Assembly: GCA_905250115.1 (NCBI GenBank)
Contig: CAJNOI010000132.1
Location: 109,549 to 173,548 of the forward strand
Source: Adineta steineri
Taxonomy: Eukaryota; Rotifera; Eurotatoria; Adinetida; Adinetidae
Direction of reading: 5' to 3'
DNA length: 64,000 nt
The number at the start of each line of letters is the position of its first letter. The stretch's first letter is position 1. Positions 45,910 to 57,730 of the stretch are shown here, in pieces. The notes beneath the pieces were generated by a model, which was not told the DNA's origin, searched no databases, and saw only the letters and a program-made list of their open reading frames with translations. A program made the translations under genes and the position numbers.

Positions 45910-47144
45910 ATTCGTTACTGTGCCAACAGAAGTGATGAACGTCCTTTTGAATGATACCCCTTATATTATTTTCATCTCTCTCCTTCTCTTTCCTTTTTTT
46001 TAGCTAGTTCTATCTTTTCATGTTCTCCCTTTCTCTCTCTAGTATATAACCCGTGTTGTATGTTAAATAGTTACATTTGGATGTAGTACTTAGTCGAATA
46101 AACATCGTGCTTTAAGGCACTATAACTATGTCTCTCCATTTGCCATAATGATGGGTATGCACCTGTAGCTCATTTATATCGATGCCCAACCAGTGGTAGA
46201 GCTGCATACCTTCATTTTCCGTTACATGTGTGTATTTGAGATTTCGGTGTTATTATTTTTTTGTGCTCAGCTATATACATACGTAGATTCATGTTTATTT
46301 TTTTGTAAAAGCAAATGAATTAAAATTATTATTTTGTTGACATAAACAAATAATATTATATAGCTTTATTATTTAACGCATAAAAGGGTATGTGTTCAGT
46401 TCATCATAACTCATATCCACATCCATACCTCCAAGAGATGCATTAGTTTTAGAAAAAAAGTTCTTAAATTTATTCCTCCCGGGTTTTTAAAATAGGGAAA
46501 TTTTTTTCACGTTTGCTGAATTAGCTGAGGCAATGCAGCTCCTCGATGATTGTTTTTCTCGTTTGGTTCACACATTTTTTACAACCAATTACAGACACTA
46601 ATAAATAGTATTAACTTTACACAGGTGACGTCATCTAAAACCCATTTATAACAGGATGCGAACAGTAGAAAATTTTTATGATCTCGTAGGCTGCAAGGAA
46701 ACTTGTAACGGTTGTGCGTCTGAGTATGAGTATAATCAGTATGCACCATCGATTTTTGATATCGACTATAAAAGCATTTCTCAGTGAAACAGAAAAAAAA
46801 TATAATTGTCGACCATCAAACGGAAAAAACGTGTTTTTGAATCAAGATGAAACTTTGATCCTCTACGCTGCAGAACACCTGAAGCGTGTTTCATCTGTTC
46901 GAGAAAGAAATACAAGACCAATATGGAATGCTATGATTTTGCTCATCGGGATATTATTAACTATGCTTTATATTTTAATGATGTAGTAGTATGAGGAATA
47001 TACCAACAGAACGCATGTGCATTATTTACGATATTCTACAATTAGAATGAAGAAACCATAACTTTCAGAAGGAAACCTTGTATCGATCGTTCATACACAA
47101 ACTTCTTTGGACTTGTGGCATCTGTATAAATAGAATGATTGAAT
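45910..47144. other. Transposon-like debris and gene-poor sequence
   Basis: Contains a pyrimidine-rich run (45985-46050), a small hairpin GTGCTTTAAGGCAC (near 46108) and a GC-richer block to about 46240, reminiscent of a retroelement 3' region. At 46387-46433 GGGTATGTG and CATATCCACATCCATACC look like a decayed telomere-like hairpin. A 90-codon forward frame (46714-46986) is not recognisable. Confidence 0.4.
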
Positions 47145-47202
47145 CTTGAGGGTGGGAGTGGGCGTGGATGTGAGTAAAGAAGAAAGCAACACTTACACCC
47201 TG
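47145..47202. repeat. Telomere-like hairpin repeat, copy 5
   Basis: CTTGAGGGTGGGAGTGGGCG, then a GTGAGTAAAGAAGAAA spacer, then CACTTACACCC. The spacer resembles that of copy 9 (GAGTAAAGAGAAGACAC), showing that these are related copies and not independent simple repeats. Confidence 0.65.
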
Positions 47203-48011
47203 GACGTTACTTCATTAATTCAGGACAAAATTCAATTTCTTTATTCATTGATGGTATTAACTAAATTTTCGGTAAACTATTAATTTTTATCGGGATAGAA
47301 AAATAACTTTAGTGCTGTGATGTTTTTCTACATCATCAAAGTATGTCCATTAGTTTAAAAATCTTCTCTGCGTTATTATTTTCAACTAACACCATCATTT
47401 AGATTTATTATAATTACAATTAGTTAACTAATAGTTTTCAATTTATTTTCAAATTTATTTATTAGAAAAATTTCGATATTCTTTAAATTGTATTTTTAAT
47501 GTATAAAAGATGATCAAAGTATGTAAAGAAAAATGTGTCGTTACATTTGTTTATTTACTTTATTAAGGACGTTATCTACCTGTATGTTATTTCATGTGCC
47601 ATTAATATAAATATATAAAGAGATAGAAAAAACTAATCCTTCATATAACTACTTGTTTTTACTTTAACGACAAAAAAATATATGTAAACATGTGCATATT
47701 ATACTCATTAGTTATTATACTATTCGAATAAAAACATTTTAATCTATACATGAAATAAATATCGATATTTATTCTTTTGTGAATACAAATTAAAGCAGAA
47801 AAGAATTTATTTGAGAATATTTAATTATTTTTTATCTTTTTATACGCATTTTTTTGGTCATAAAAGTTTTAAGAATTGAATTAATAGAAATATTCAAAAA
47901 TGCATTTTATTTGAGAAAAAAAATAGTAAAGCTGAACAATTTTATTCTATCTAACAAAGTAATGATATGAGAAAAAAGTAAAATATAGTTCAAAAGTAGT
48001 GAGGAATACAC
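47203..48011. other. Intergenic, no gene seen
   Basis: AT-rich, stops in all frames. No repeat family recognised. Confidence 0.45.
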
Positions 48012-48569
48012 TCAAACGCTGTAAAATAAATACAGTATCGAGGTGGATACCATTAAGATCGATGAAACTCTACTGACAGGTGATCCCCAGCTGCTCGAAA
48101 ATGATTTTGTCCAGGACGATAATGTATAAAATAGATTTCCCAAAAGAAACATTGCAGCAACGGTTGGTGTCGAAGGCATGCTAGATGTAAAATATGCTTC
48201 AAAAGGATGAAGAGTCATTACAATAAAACCAGAGATAAACTTCATTTCATTGAAGAAATTATGACGTGTATAATGAAAAAAACCGATCGAAAACATAAAT
48301 ATGAGGATACTTAAGGCTAATCACATAAATAAATGATCGATTGATAGACCGTTACCAAAATATGCCAGGCAAAATATGAGAGAAGTATCACAGATGAAAC
48401 AAACAATATTGAAAAGACGTGCCACAGGTCCGTTATAACTTTTCGAACATAAACCAGAATAAAATTCCCAGGCATAGTAAAAAATTGCAGCAAATAAGGG
48501 CCATCGACATATTTCTTCTTGTAAACAATGTTTTACTGTTACCAGATAACATTTTTTTGGTTTATGCGT
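48012..48569 (-). pseudogene. Multi-pass membrane protein fragment with an in-frame stop
   Basis: A reverse-strand frame carries several hydrophobic segments (RWPLFAAIFYYAWEFYSG, then FNIVCFICDTSLIFCLAYFG, and after the stop ILIFMFSIGFFHY and SGFIVMTLHPFEAYF). It is broken by a TGA at 48321-48323, has no start codon and no obvious upstream exon. It is probably a decayed gene copy. The WEF motif in the first helix pair suggests a seven-TM family but I cannot name it with confidence. Confidence 0.5.
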
Positions 48570-48752
48570 TTATTAAAATGTTACACTCTTGAGTACTTAC
48601 ATACTAAGAAAAAAGAATAGCAGAAAGGGTGGGATAAGGGGTAACATTCTATCGGTTGAATAAAGTAAGGTGCAATTGATTCATTGAGTCCTAGCTGAGT
48701 TTTCCTTCATAATATATTATCGATAGGGGCTCATGTTGATTAGGCAGGGTAT

Positions 48753-49430
48753 TTAGTTCTTGTTTGCTGCTGATTCCACGAAATTAATCCAATTGATCAG
48801 CAGCGACTCGTGTCTTGTCAATAGCTTCTTCACTCTCCTCAGTCTAAAGTAATGTCCTACTGAGTCATTTTTTTCTTTTTGAAATCTATCCCAATAAAAA
48901 AAATCATGAAGAAAGTAAGAGGATCTCAGGTCAGTCTTATATATTTTTTCTATTCGCTTTTTAATGTATCTTTGTACATAGAACTCTAGGGGTTTTTGTT
49001 TAGTGAGTTTAAAAAGGTCGGTTGCGGATACATATGGGCATCTATGGACAAGCCGAATCGCCACTCGGAATTTCCTGTCCAGAGCCTCGCGTTGAGTTTT
49101 AGGTAGGAAGGGGTAGAAGGGGAAGATCCAGGCCAAGTGAGGGAAGACATAAGCAAAAAAACACTGCCTTATCACTTTAGTTGAGATATGTCTGCCTGTT
49201 CTCAACCATTTTAGTTTTCCAAGTGCTTTATCAACTTTCAAAAGGGCTTGATCGACCGTTGGTTTTAAGGACATTTTGCTGGTCCAAGTAAATCCTAGGT
49301 ACTTAAATTTGTCCACGATCTCTAGCTCATGTCCTTCCACCAGATAACATACATTGTAACTAGTGACTGCGATGAATTTCATAAGCAGAACACTATTTGT
49401 TCGTTGATTAAACAGTTTCATTGCTGTCAT
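48753..49430 (-). pseudogene. 5'-truncated non-LTR retrotransposon, end of the reverse transcriptase ORF
   Basis: 225 codons matching the region after the RT palm in LINE elements: HELEIVDKFKYLGFTWTS, then QALLKVDKALGKL, and a long basic tail with FPHLAWIFPFYPFLPK. The FKYLG motif followed by an alpha-helical thumb-like region is characteristic. The catalytic YxDD and endonuclease parts are missing, so this is a dead 5'-truncated insertion. It lies about 180 bp from the decayed membrane-protein gene on the same strand. Confidence 0.75.
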
Positions 49431-49579
49431 TTTTGGATTTATATGATGTACAGTATATGATCAAGTTCGATAATATCGCGATTAATCTGAAAATAAGAAT
49501 TTTAAAAGAAGTGTAATACAGAATAAAAACGAGATATCTATAGAAATCAAAATTCAAAAGATGTAATAATTTCACAATC

Positions 49580-49633
49580 CAAGTGGTGGGTGTGGATGTG
49601 GATAATAGGAGAGAAGACACCTTTACCCTCAAG
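49580..49633. repeat. Telomere-like hairpin repeat, copy 6
   Basis: CAAGTGGTGGGTGTGGATGT, a spacer with GAGAGAAGACAC, then CTTTACCCTCAAG. Flanks are unique sequence. Related to copies 5 and 9 through the spacer. Confidence 0.65.
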
Positions 49634-50349
49634 ATGCACAAAACAAAAGATATCAAATGAGAATGAGTTTTAGCTGTGATACAATAGTCTAAATTAAAAT
49701 TCACAATATTTACTAAGTTCTATATTAGTACATGGATGTATAGAATATCTTACTTCTATTACTTTACTTCTTTAGTATATAAAATCTATTGATACTAAAA
49801 TATACTGCTGGTCCCTAGGAAACAAGATCTACGTACGTATCAATTGCATGATATAATATTCAGGAGTAAAAAATTTGAATCAATTTATGAAGCATCACAG
49901 ATTAAGGTATAAAGTAGTAATAAGAAATATTATCTACAGTTTTTCATCGTACTTACTTGTTGATATTCGTTTCATAGACTGATTATGTAGCAATATTTTT
50001 CGTGTATTTATATGCACAATTATCGATTATAGAAGAAAAACAAAAATAATGATAAAATAAAAATGATATTGAGTACATTCTAGTCTGATGTCTTTTTCTT
50101 TCTAGACATATATTATTCGAATATCCTTTTCGTTTGTTTTGATAGGATGTACCCGTGTCTGAGGTCACATATTCGTTATTAGAAGGAAAGGTATTTTCAA
50201 GTCTATTCTCTTTCTAAATAAGCAAAAAAAAATAATACGATTTGCAATCATACTTTATATGTTAGTATTTTTCGTATGCGGACTCATTATCCTCGTGAGT
50301 ACCTATTTACTCTTTGCATTAATGCATTTATATAACTTTTTCTATTATT
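49634..50349. other. Intergenic, no gene seen
   Basis: AT-rich sequence between a hairpin repeat and the TIR element. No coding frame of note. Confidence 0.45.
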
Positions 50350-50858
50350 AAGGCGGCTGACTGCACGTAGTGCAGCAGTCGACTTATTGCTTTTGATATT
50401 CTTCTTCTTCTTCTTCTCGACAGATGAGTCACGATTCAATTCTGCCACTCGTTCTTAGCACCTAAGCAACATTTTCAATCGGAAAAAAGACGGCCATATT
50501 CGTGAGAACGTGCTGAGTGCACATCTGAAAACCGTTTTTTGAAATTCGGCTCCGTGTGGGAGATACATAATTTAAAAAAACTATTAATAAACACGTGATG
50601 ATTTCCTTATATGGTTATGTATGACTCAGTATTATGCGATCATTGATATATGAGATATTATATGCATATACATTTTAATTATCGTTTTTTGTGACTAAAG
50701 TCTATCATGATAGAGTCTAATCTATGAAAAGTAATTATTCGATGGCCTGCTTATCTGAGTTTAGTTAATCAATTTTGTGAATAAAATAAAACAAAATTTT
50801 AAATGGTTCAGATATCTGTGTTTATCAGGGTTGTTACACTTCTGCAGTCAGCCGCCTT
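50350..50858. mobile_element. MITE-like element with exact 16-bp terminal inverted repeats
   Basis: AAGGCGGCTGACTGCA at 50350-50365 and its exact reverse complement TGCAGTCAGCCGCCTT at 50843-50858 bound a 509-bp segment without coding capacity. Just inside the left end is a further palindrome (CTGCACGTAGTGCAG). The ends are GC-rich in otherwise AT-rich DNA. I found no clear target-site duplication. Probably a non-autonomous DNA transposon. Confidence 0.75.
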
Positions 50859-51902
50859 TCTTCTGCTTGAACTTGCTTCAAGTGGAGGTCTAGTTCATCT
50901 TAGTTTTACTCTATGGTTGCTAACGAATAGCAAGTTGACATTTAGCAAATTTTCTTTTTAATGAACTTTCAGAACTTATTGAATAGTTAATTGAAGACTT
51001 TAATATCCCTTTTCATTAGATAAATATAATAATATTATTCTTTATGTTAGACATTTTTTAACAAGATACATATTAAAGAGTATGTATAGAAAGAATAGGA
51101 ATGGATCAAAAATGCTTTGTTATTAAAAGAGATAATGAAAAAATGAATATTTGAGCACAAAATTTTTTAATATAGAAAATAATTAGCATGTATTTTACTT
51201 GAGATGTATTAGATCTATCATTAATATAAACAACTCAAGATGTGGATGAATGAATAGTAGAAATTATATCCACATCCTTCTCAAATAAGAGTGTGAGTGT
51301 ATTTTTTTTTGATTGGCAAAACAATTCATTTCACTCTTGAATATTATATAAATCTCGTTTCTTCAAAGCCAAACAATCAAATATCATGTTCAAATCTACA
51401 GATATAGATTTTGAAAGTATTTTATTTTATCGTTTAATGTAATTTAACAAAACGTATATTTATTTTACTTGATATATCATACGATAAGAAGAAGTACGAA
51501 CGAACGAATACGCATTGATGTATTCTATGATAGCGACAATTGCAAGGAGAAATGATTATTTAAATGAGTCACATTTGTATGTTACAATTATTTAATGATG
51601 ATTATTTTAATTGATTTATTTATTTAAAATATTAAAACTAGATAGTATCTATTTTAAATGAATAATTGTCTTTGTCTTGTTTTTATTGTGTTGATAAGTT
51701 AAATAATGATAGGGAATAAAATGAACTATAAATTTAATGTAATTAATTATATTATAATAAAACCTATTGTCAGCAGTATAATAATTATATAAATTCTTTT
51801 TGATTCTCTATTGTTTAAAAACTGCTCGTGATACAGACTGGTTTTAAAATATTTTCTAGTAACTATTTGAAATTTAACTACGAGTTATAAATAAAAAAAA
51901 AG
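50859..51902. other. Intergenic, with one hairpin repeat
   Basis: AT-rich sequence downstream of the cytochrome P450 gene. It contains telomere-like hairpin copy 7; no gene was recognised. Confidence 0.45.
51234..51285. repeat. Telomere-like hairpin repeat, copy 7
   Basis: CTCAAGATGTGGATG, an AT-rich spacer, then ATCCACATCCTTCTCAA, followed by GAGTGTGAGTGT. More degenerate than the others but with the same arm order. Confidence 0.5.
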
Positions 51903-53980
51903 TTATGGTTCTCTTTTGAGTAATTTGATCCAGATTGCTTCTGGTACCATTAGTAATTCTTCATGGATGTTGAAATTATTTTCAAGATGTTCACCTGGAA
52001 GAATCGTATATTCTCGAAGAAGTCTTGTCAATAACATTTTCATTTCGATCAATGCAAAACGCATACCGATACAATTTCGTGGACCTGCTCCAAATGCCAT
52101 AAACGCCATTGGATGACGTTTTATTTTGTGACGTTCTGGCAGAAAAATATATGGATCATCAGGACCCCACAATTCACGATCATAATGAATCGAATAAATA
52201 TCAGGATACACAGAAGTACCTATAGAAAATTATATATTAGATACTAAGCATATCAATTTGCGAAACACTAAAAAAAACTTACCTTTTTCAATGTCAATTC
52301 CTTGGACAACTGTATTTCCCATAGCACATCGTTGAATAGCTATATTAGTAATTGGATACATTCTCAATACTTCTGAAATAAACATATCCATATACGATAA
52401 ATGTGTAACAGTATCATAATCAGGATATTCTTTTATTTTTTCGTCATTGGTAGTATCATCGTTGTCTATTGGAAGTTGATCAATTTCATCTTGAAGTTTT
52501 TTAAGAACATCTGGATATTTGGCTAGTACATATGTAGCATAAGCCAAAGCAGTTGATGTTGTTTCATATCCTGCTGCCATGAAAATTAGAGTATTACCTA
52601 CCACTTCATCTTTTGATAGCCGATAGTTTGTTTTAGAATCATCTTCCGTCGTATCCTATAGCAAAAGTCTTGATTTTAAGTCAAATATAAAAATAAAAAA
52701 CTTTTCAACAGGCAATCATACAAGATTATGATGAAATCTCTTTTCATTTATTATTTTCAGCTATTTACTCTTGACTAAAAATGTTAAGGACTAAATATTT
52801 TGCTTACCTGAATTGGTTCTTTGGTCATTACTTGTAACATAAGTTGAAGAAGATCCTTTCTTGATATAGGTGTTTCTTGGCGTTGCTCGACAATTGTATG
52901 TAGCCGATTCTGCAGCCACATATATGCTGATTCATCTAACTGTTTTGTTGATGATATTAATGGTAAAACTTTTGTATTAATATACTTTCGTACAGTATTA
53001 TGAACAACGTATAATCGACCGAGGATATTTCTAATTTCAGGTATTAGTTGAGTCACTTTGAATATAGGACTTTTCAGAACACAATGGTTATCAAATAATC
53101 CTTCTAATTTATTAAGATAAATATGGTTTGGATTATGTTGTAAATCAATATCGATTCCAAATGCACATCGACCTGAATATATAAAAATGAATAGATATAA
53201 TACTATTTTATTTACTAATTCGCCTTTCGATATTTATCTGGTGAAAATTTAAACTTTCTAGATACTTAATTTAGAAAATCTCCTTAAAGTCCGTTTTTCA
53301 ATTTACTTTGCAGATTCAAGCATTATGGACGGTTTTCAATTTTCTTTCTACAACTCCTCTATCTAGAGCCCTGGTGAGAGAATATAATCTGAACTTAGCG
53401 TTAAATAAAAGAAGGAAAATCCCAACATTTTATTACATATAATATCCATAGTTAATCGTTTGTAATACAGGTAAATATTGAATTCATCACCACTGTTTGA
53501 ATGCTCTAGTAGTTTATCCATTACATCGCTAATAGCTCCATTGATCAGAGGACTCATTGTCTTGAGTTTTATTGCAGTGAATGATGGATTGATTACATGA
53601 CGTTGACGACGCCAGGATGAACCATTTGAAAAAGCGAGATTGTGGCCTATATCTTCTAGCATAGTAATCATTCGAACATGAAAAACAGAAAATTGTTTAA
53701 TAAAGACTTCTTGAAGAAAATCAGGATCACTAACAACTAAAACAGGATGAGTTCCTTCATAGATTCCATAGATCTTGCCATATTGTTTTGTCCAATTTTC
53801 AAGTTGGCGATAAGACGATGGAACATTCCATAATGTTTTGAAATGACCAAAGAAGAAACTGAAGGGCGGAGTAGAAATACTTCGCTGCTTAAAATATTGA
53901 TAACGTTGTCGAATGAGAAAATAATAGTAGACCAACAAAGTAATAAATCCGAGTAGTAGAAGTAGAAATACAAAAAACAT
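51903..53980 (-). CDS. Cytochrome P450, clan 3-like
   Basis: Four exons (53437-53980, 52808-53172, 52283-52655, 51903-52219) give 532 aa. It has an N-terminal membrane anchor (FVFLLLLLGFITLLVYYYFL), then a Pro-rich hinge, the I-helix AGYETTST (about 331-338), ExxR as EVLR (about 398-401), a PERH in the PERF position (about 454-457), and the heme-binding loop FGAGPRNCIG with the Cys ligand at about 476. All catalytic motifs are present. The MDIICRCAFGIDI segment across the first junction is typical of CYP3-type and related enzymes, microsomal monooxygenases for xenobiotics or lipids. Substrate not predictable. It is the most complete gene in a region otherwise rich in decayed elements. Confidence 0.93.
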
Positions 53981-55077
53981 ACTTTATGCTTCGTATTTCA
54001 CTATTAATGATGCACGAAAATAATAATTCAATAAAATATGATGTGCATTTATATAGATATTTGCGATAAGCACACGATTTTTTTTAATAGTAGGAGTAAT
54101 GTTATGTATATATTAGAATGAAAAATTGCACAGTCGTTGCAAAGTGTATTTGCTTTTCTTACACTCAATAATATGGCAAGTTTTGTACTTTGCTTTCTTC
54201 ATAAGTTATTATCGTTAGGTGAAAAGGAAGAATATACATTTTTTAAAGGGAAAAAAGAGCCTATTCTGTCAGACAAGCAAGAACAAGAATTATAAACACG
54301 TGTAACAAATTTCTAATAAATGTAAAAAACACTATGAAAATGTATTGTTTTTGTTTATTATCAAAGTTTATGCTGATGTTGAAATAATTTTTCGTTAGGT
54401 TCGCTTCAATTCTTCTACTTTATTAACGAATATGTATTTTCTTATATAATTTTCATGCATTTTTTTCAGAGTTAAATATGATTATTTGTTTAAACACTTG
54501 TTCAATTTAAGAAGTAGTCGTACAAAATAAAATGAGTTTGTGCATATATTTGTATGTGTAATTAGATCTGAACATGGAAATGTGTTTTCAAGCATTAATA
54601 GTGATCATCGAGGTATACACCAAGGTTGCCATCTACACCTAATATTCATTTCATAGACATTTACCTTCTGCCGATTATTTATCGTTCTCTCTTTGTATCA
54701 TCACATAATGATTCATTTTTTGCAACTAAACGAAAATTACTCATGTTACTTTTTGGCTCTTTTTCGTGTGATATGTAGCACGTGCGAGACAAAACAAAAA
54801 TACTTCTAGATTTTTCTCCTTTATTGTTATCTCTTTGTCCTTTTGAGTACAAAGATCTTGAGGGTGTAGTTGTGAATGAAATAGAATACCACACCCACAC
54901 CCTCAAACTTTATAGATCGTTAAAAGAAATAATGAAATTATTCTGATATCGTGTACATATAATGATGGTTAGATTAGATATCTTTCTAAGTCAGTAAAAT
55001 TCTTCATTTTAGTATAATTTATATACTTTTGAAAATTTTTAAAAATCGTTTATTATTTTCTTCGATTAAAATTTAAG
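53981..55077. other. Intergenic, with one hairpin repeat
   Basis: P450 promoter side and the 3' flank of the NHL gene. Contains telomere-like hairpin copy 8. A 75-codon reverse frame (54679-54906) runs over the hairpin and is not a gene. Confidence 0.45.
54857..54907. repeat. Telomere-like hairpin repeat, copy 8
   Basis: CTTGAGGGTGTAGTTGTG, a short spacer, then CCACACCCACACCCTCAAA. The terminal CTTGAGGGTGT pairs almost perfectly with ACACCCTCAA at the other end. Confidence 0.72.
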
Positions 55078-56110
55078 TTAATTTTTCGTACAAGAACTTT
55101 TATCAATCAGAAACTTTTGTACGCGATTATTTATCATATCAGTAACATATAAATTTCCTTCTCGATCAAGAGATACATCCGAAGGAAGATCGAATTGATC
55201 GGATGAAGAACCTTGACCATTTCCACCAGCAATTAATGTTCCATTTGTAGCATCTTTCAACCAACGCATAATTCGATGATTTCGTGAGTCTGCAACATAA
55301 ATTGTTTCTTGTTCATCAACATAAACACCGGATGGTTCGTCAAATTTATCGAAATCATCACCTGATTTATCTGATTGTCCAGCAACAAGAATGGGTTCAT
55401 CATTTCCTTCAATTATTTTAACAATTCTATGAGTTAAGTATCCTGTTGAATAAATTGTTCGTTTCTGGTCAACAAATATAAGACATGATTGACGCAACAA
55501 TTTCTCCACCGAATTCATTATCATTAAAATTCCATTTTGTTGTTTTTCCATCAGCATATTCTGATACATAAATAAATCCTTGATTATCTTGTCCGATTCC
55601 ATAAGATTGAATATTATCAATAAGAACTTCACCATCATCTTCACCTCGATACCAACGAACAACACGATGATTTCCACTATCAGTGATATAAATTGTGCCA
55701 TTTTTATCTACCACCATATCTTCTGGCATAAATAATGAAAATTTTTCAGTAGTATCTTTATCTTTTACACCCGCAACCCATTGACCAATTGTTGCATTTT
55801 GTTTCCACATAACAATTCGATCATTATCATGATCTGCAATATAAATCGTATCATCATCATTATCATCAAGAAATATTCCATAAGGATGAGCTAATTGGTC
55901 AAGTTTATCTCCATAATCTTTTCCGCCTGCAACTGTTATTCCGTCTTTTGACCAAGTCGCTGTTGAACATATTTCACCCTCTATTTAAATAAATAAATAA
56001 ATAGAAAAGAAAGTTTTTTTTTGAAAGCTAAATTTACTTGATAAACTAAAATAAAAAGCAATATTTAATAAATTAAAAAGAAAAGAAAAAAATGTAATTT
56101 TGTCGAACAT
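55078..56110 (-). pseudogene. Secreted NHL-repeat beta-propeller gene with an internal frameshift
   Basis: Exon 1 (56038-56110) encodes a signal peptide (MFDKITFFSFLFNLLNIAFY), joined in phase 1 across a short intron to exon 2 (55078-55980), which encodes NHL repeats such as YGIFLDDN, MVVDKNGTIYITDSGNHRVVRW and VYVDEQETIYVADSRNHRIMRW. Near 55480-55500 the frame breaks: after GGEIVAS the propeller continues only in another frame (CLIFVDQKRTIYS), and part of one repeat seems to be deleted. NHL propellers bind proteins or RNA. Either this allele is a recent pseudogene or the break is a sequence error; the deletion-like loss of a linker favours a true mutation. Confidence 0.7.
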
Positions 56111-56400
56111 TTTTATGATAAAATGAAATATTCTATCTTTAAAAATATGGTTTAAATATTATTTTTTTCTCACAGTGTCATCATATACAGCAGCATTATT
56201 ATTCTTATCATTTCATGAGGATGAAGGTGTGATGCTGAGAATAAATCACTGTGTGGTAGAACAAAATCCTAAAAAAGAATATTCCTGCTCACATCTCCTA
56301 TAATTAATAAAATTCACGTTGATTATCATTACTTGTCAAATATTTTCGTAATCTTTTTTCTGATATATTTCTTAAATTAAATGTGGAATTTATTACAAAA

Positions 56401-56455
56401 GAGGGTGTGGGTGTGGTTTTGAGTAAAGAGAAGACACCCACCCTCGCACTCAAGG
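56401..56455. repeat. Telomere-like hairpin repeat, copy 9, next to an NHL fragment
   Basis: GAGGGTGTGGGTGTGG, the spacer GAGTAAAGAGAAGACAC, then CCACCCTCGCACTCAAG. The frame runs straight through it into the NHL fragment at 56540, so the hairpin appears joined to a broken gene piece. Confidence 0.7.
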
Positions 56456-56539
56456 TGTGCTGGAATGAAGAAGCGAAAAAAGGTGGAATTATTGTTGACA
56501 AAAATAGATACGGAACAGTACCAAATCTATTGTTTTTTT

Positions 56540-56634
56540 CCAAGGATTTGCCACTTGATCTGGAAGGAAATTTTTATGTTTGTGATACCTCGAGTAGAAG
56601 AATTCAAAAGTTTGATTTCATTTTTGCAATGTAA
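56540..56634 (+). pseudogene. Fragment of an NHL-repeat gene, last repeat only
   Basis: About 30 codons reading LDLEGNFYVCDTSSRRIQKF and ending with TAA, the pattern of a final NHL repeat (compare the ends of the genes at 55.1 and 63.8 kb). The sequence upstream is the hairpin, not NHL coding sequence. Confidence 0.6.
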
Positions 56635-57730
56635 ATTTATTCAAAGAAAAGAAAACTTTGACAAAAATTTCTTTTTTTAATATTTATTTCGATTAATAAT
56701 GGAATTTAACATCAAAAATTAAATTTTATCATAATTAACAGATCCAGCAGAAATATATTATAAGAGAATTATATATATTTCTATTGATGAATTATTATTA
56801 TTACACAATTTCGTACTATTTAATAAAAATAATCACTTTTTAATGTTTAGAAATATATAAATATTTATACTATTTATATTAATTGTATTACAAACAAATT
56901 TTATTGCTTTCGAATATCAATGAATTTATTTATCTGATGAATAAATCGAATGATATAAAATGAACAAGTTGATTATTATTGATCTTTTGTACAGAACAAA
57001 AACAAAGGAAATCATGTTGAAAGACTTACATAGCTCTCATGCATTGACTATACGACAGACTTTTTTATTTTTTAAACATATTCAATCAATTAACTAGAAT
57101 TTGAATAAATTAGTCTCTAATAAATAATCATCGAGATTTCGTAATAACATATAACTAGAAATAAAGAATTAAGGATAAAGTCGTGTGAATAAATTGTTTT
57201 GAAGCGTTCAAATAGAAAAAAACAACAATTATTTGTTTAACATTGAAAATTATCTCTTCTGAATAAAATATTTTCAAATAGATTTAATAAAATTTAATTT
57301 TATTCTCACGCAAATAATTTTTATGAAGACAAGGATAAACAGATTTTCGTTTTACAACAAATATTTTCTTAGTTGTTCTTTGTTTTCATAGTTTTTAGTC
57401 TAATTATTGATATAAATTATATGATAAGTCACGAAATAGACAATTGTTTAACTGTACAAAACATTCTATTTGTAATTGATTTTACTAAAAAAAAATTTTT
57501 TTTATGTAAAAATAAAATGAATGTATTGGATCTTCTAAAATATCTATTTAATTAGAAAAATAATAATACTGTTCAATATTATCAATCTCTATATCGTTTC
57601 ACTAACACATTCTCATGTTCATAGTAATGTAATTCTTATCTATTTAAGTTTCAATGACAATACAAGACCTTTTTTTAATATTGATATACTCTGATATTCA
57701 ATAATAATTAAATGATTGGATGAACAATTA
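56635..57730. other. Intergenic, no gene seen
   Basis: AT-rich sequence after the NHL fragment. A 60-codon hydrophobic forward frame (57373-57555) is probably chance. Confidence 0.45.

Noticed and set aside
46714..46986. 90-codon forward frame
   Set aside because: No recognisable motif, non-ATG start, located in transposon-like debris.
54679..54906. 75-codon reverse frame
   Set aside because: Its start is made by a telomere-like hairpin and the rest is unremarkable.
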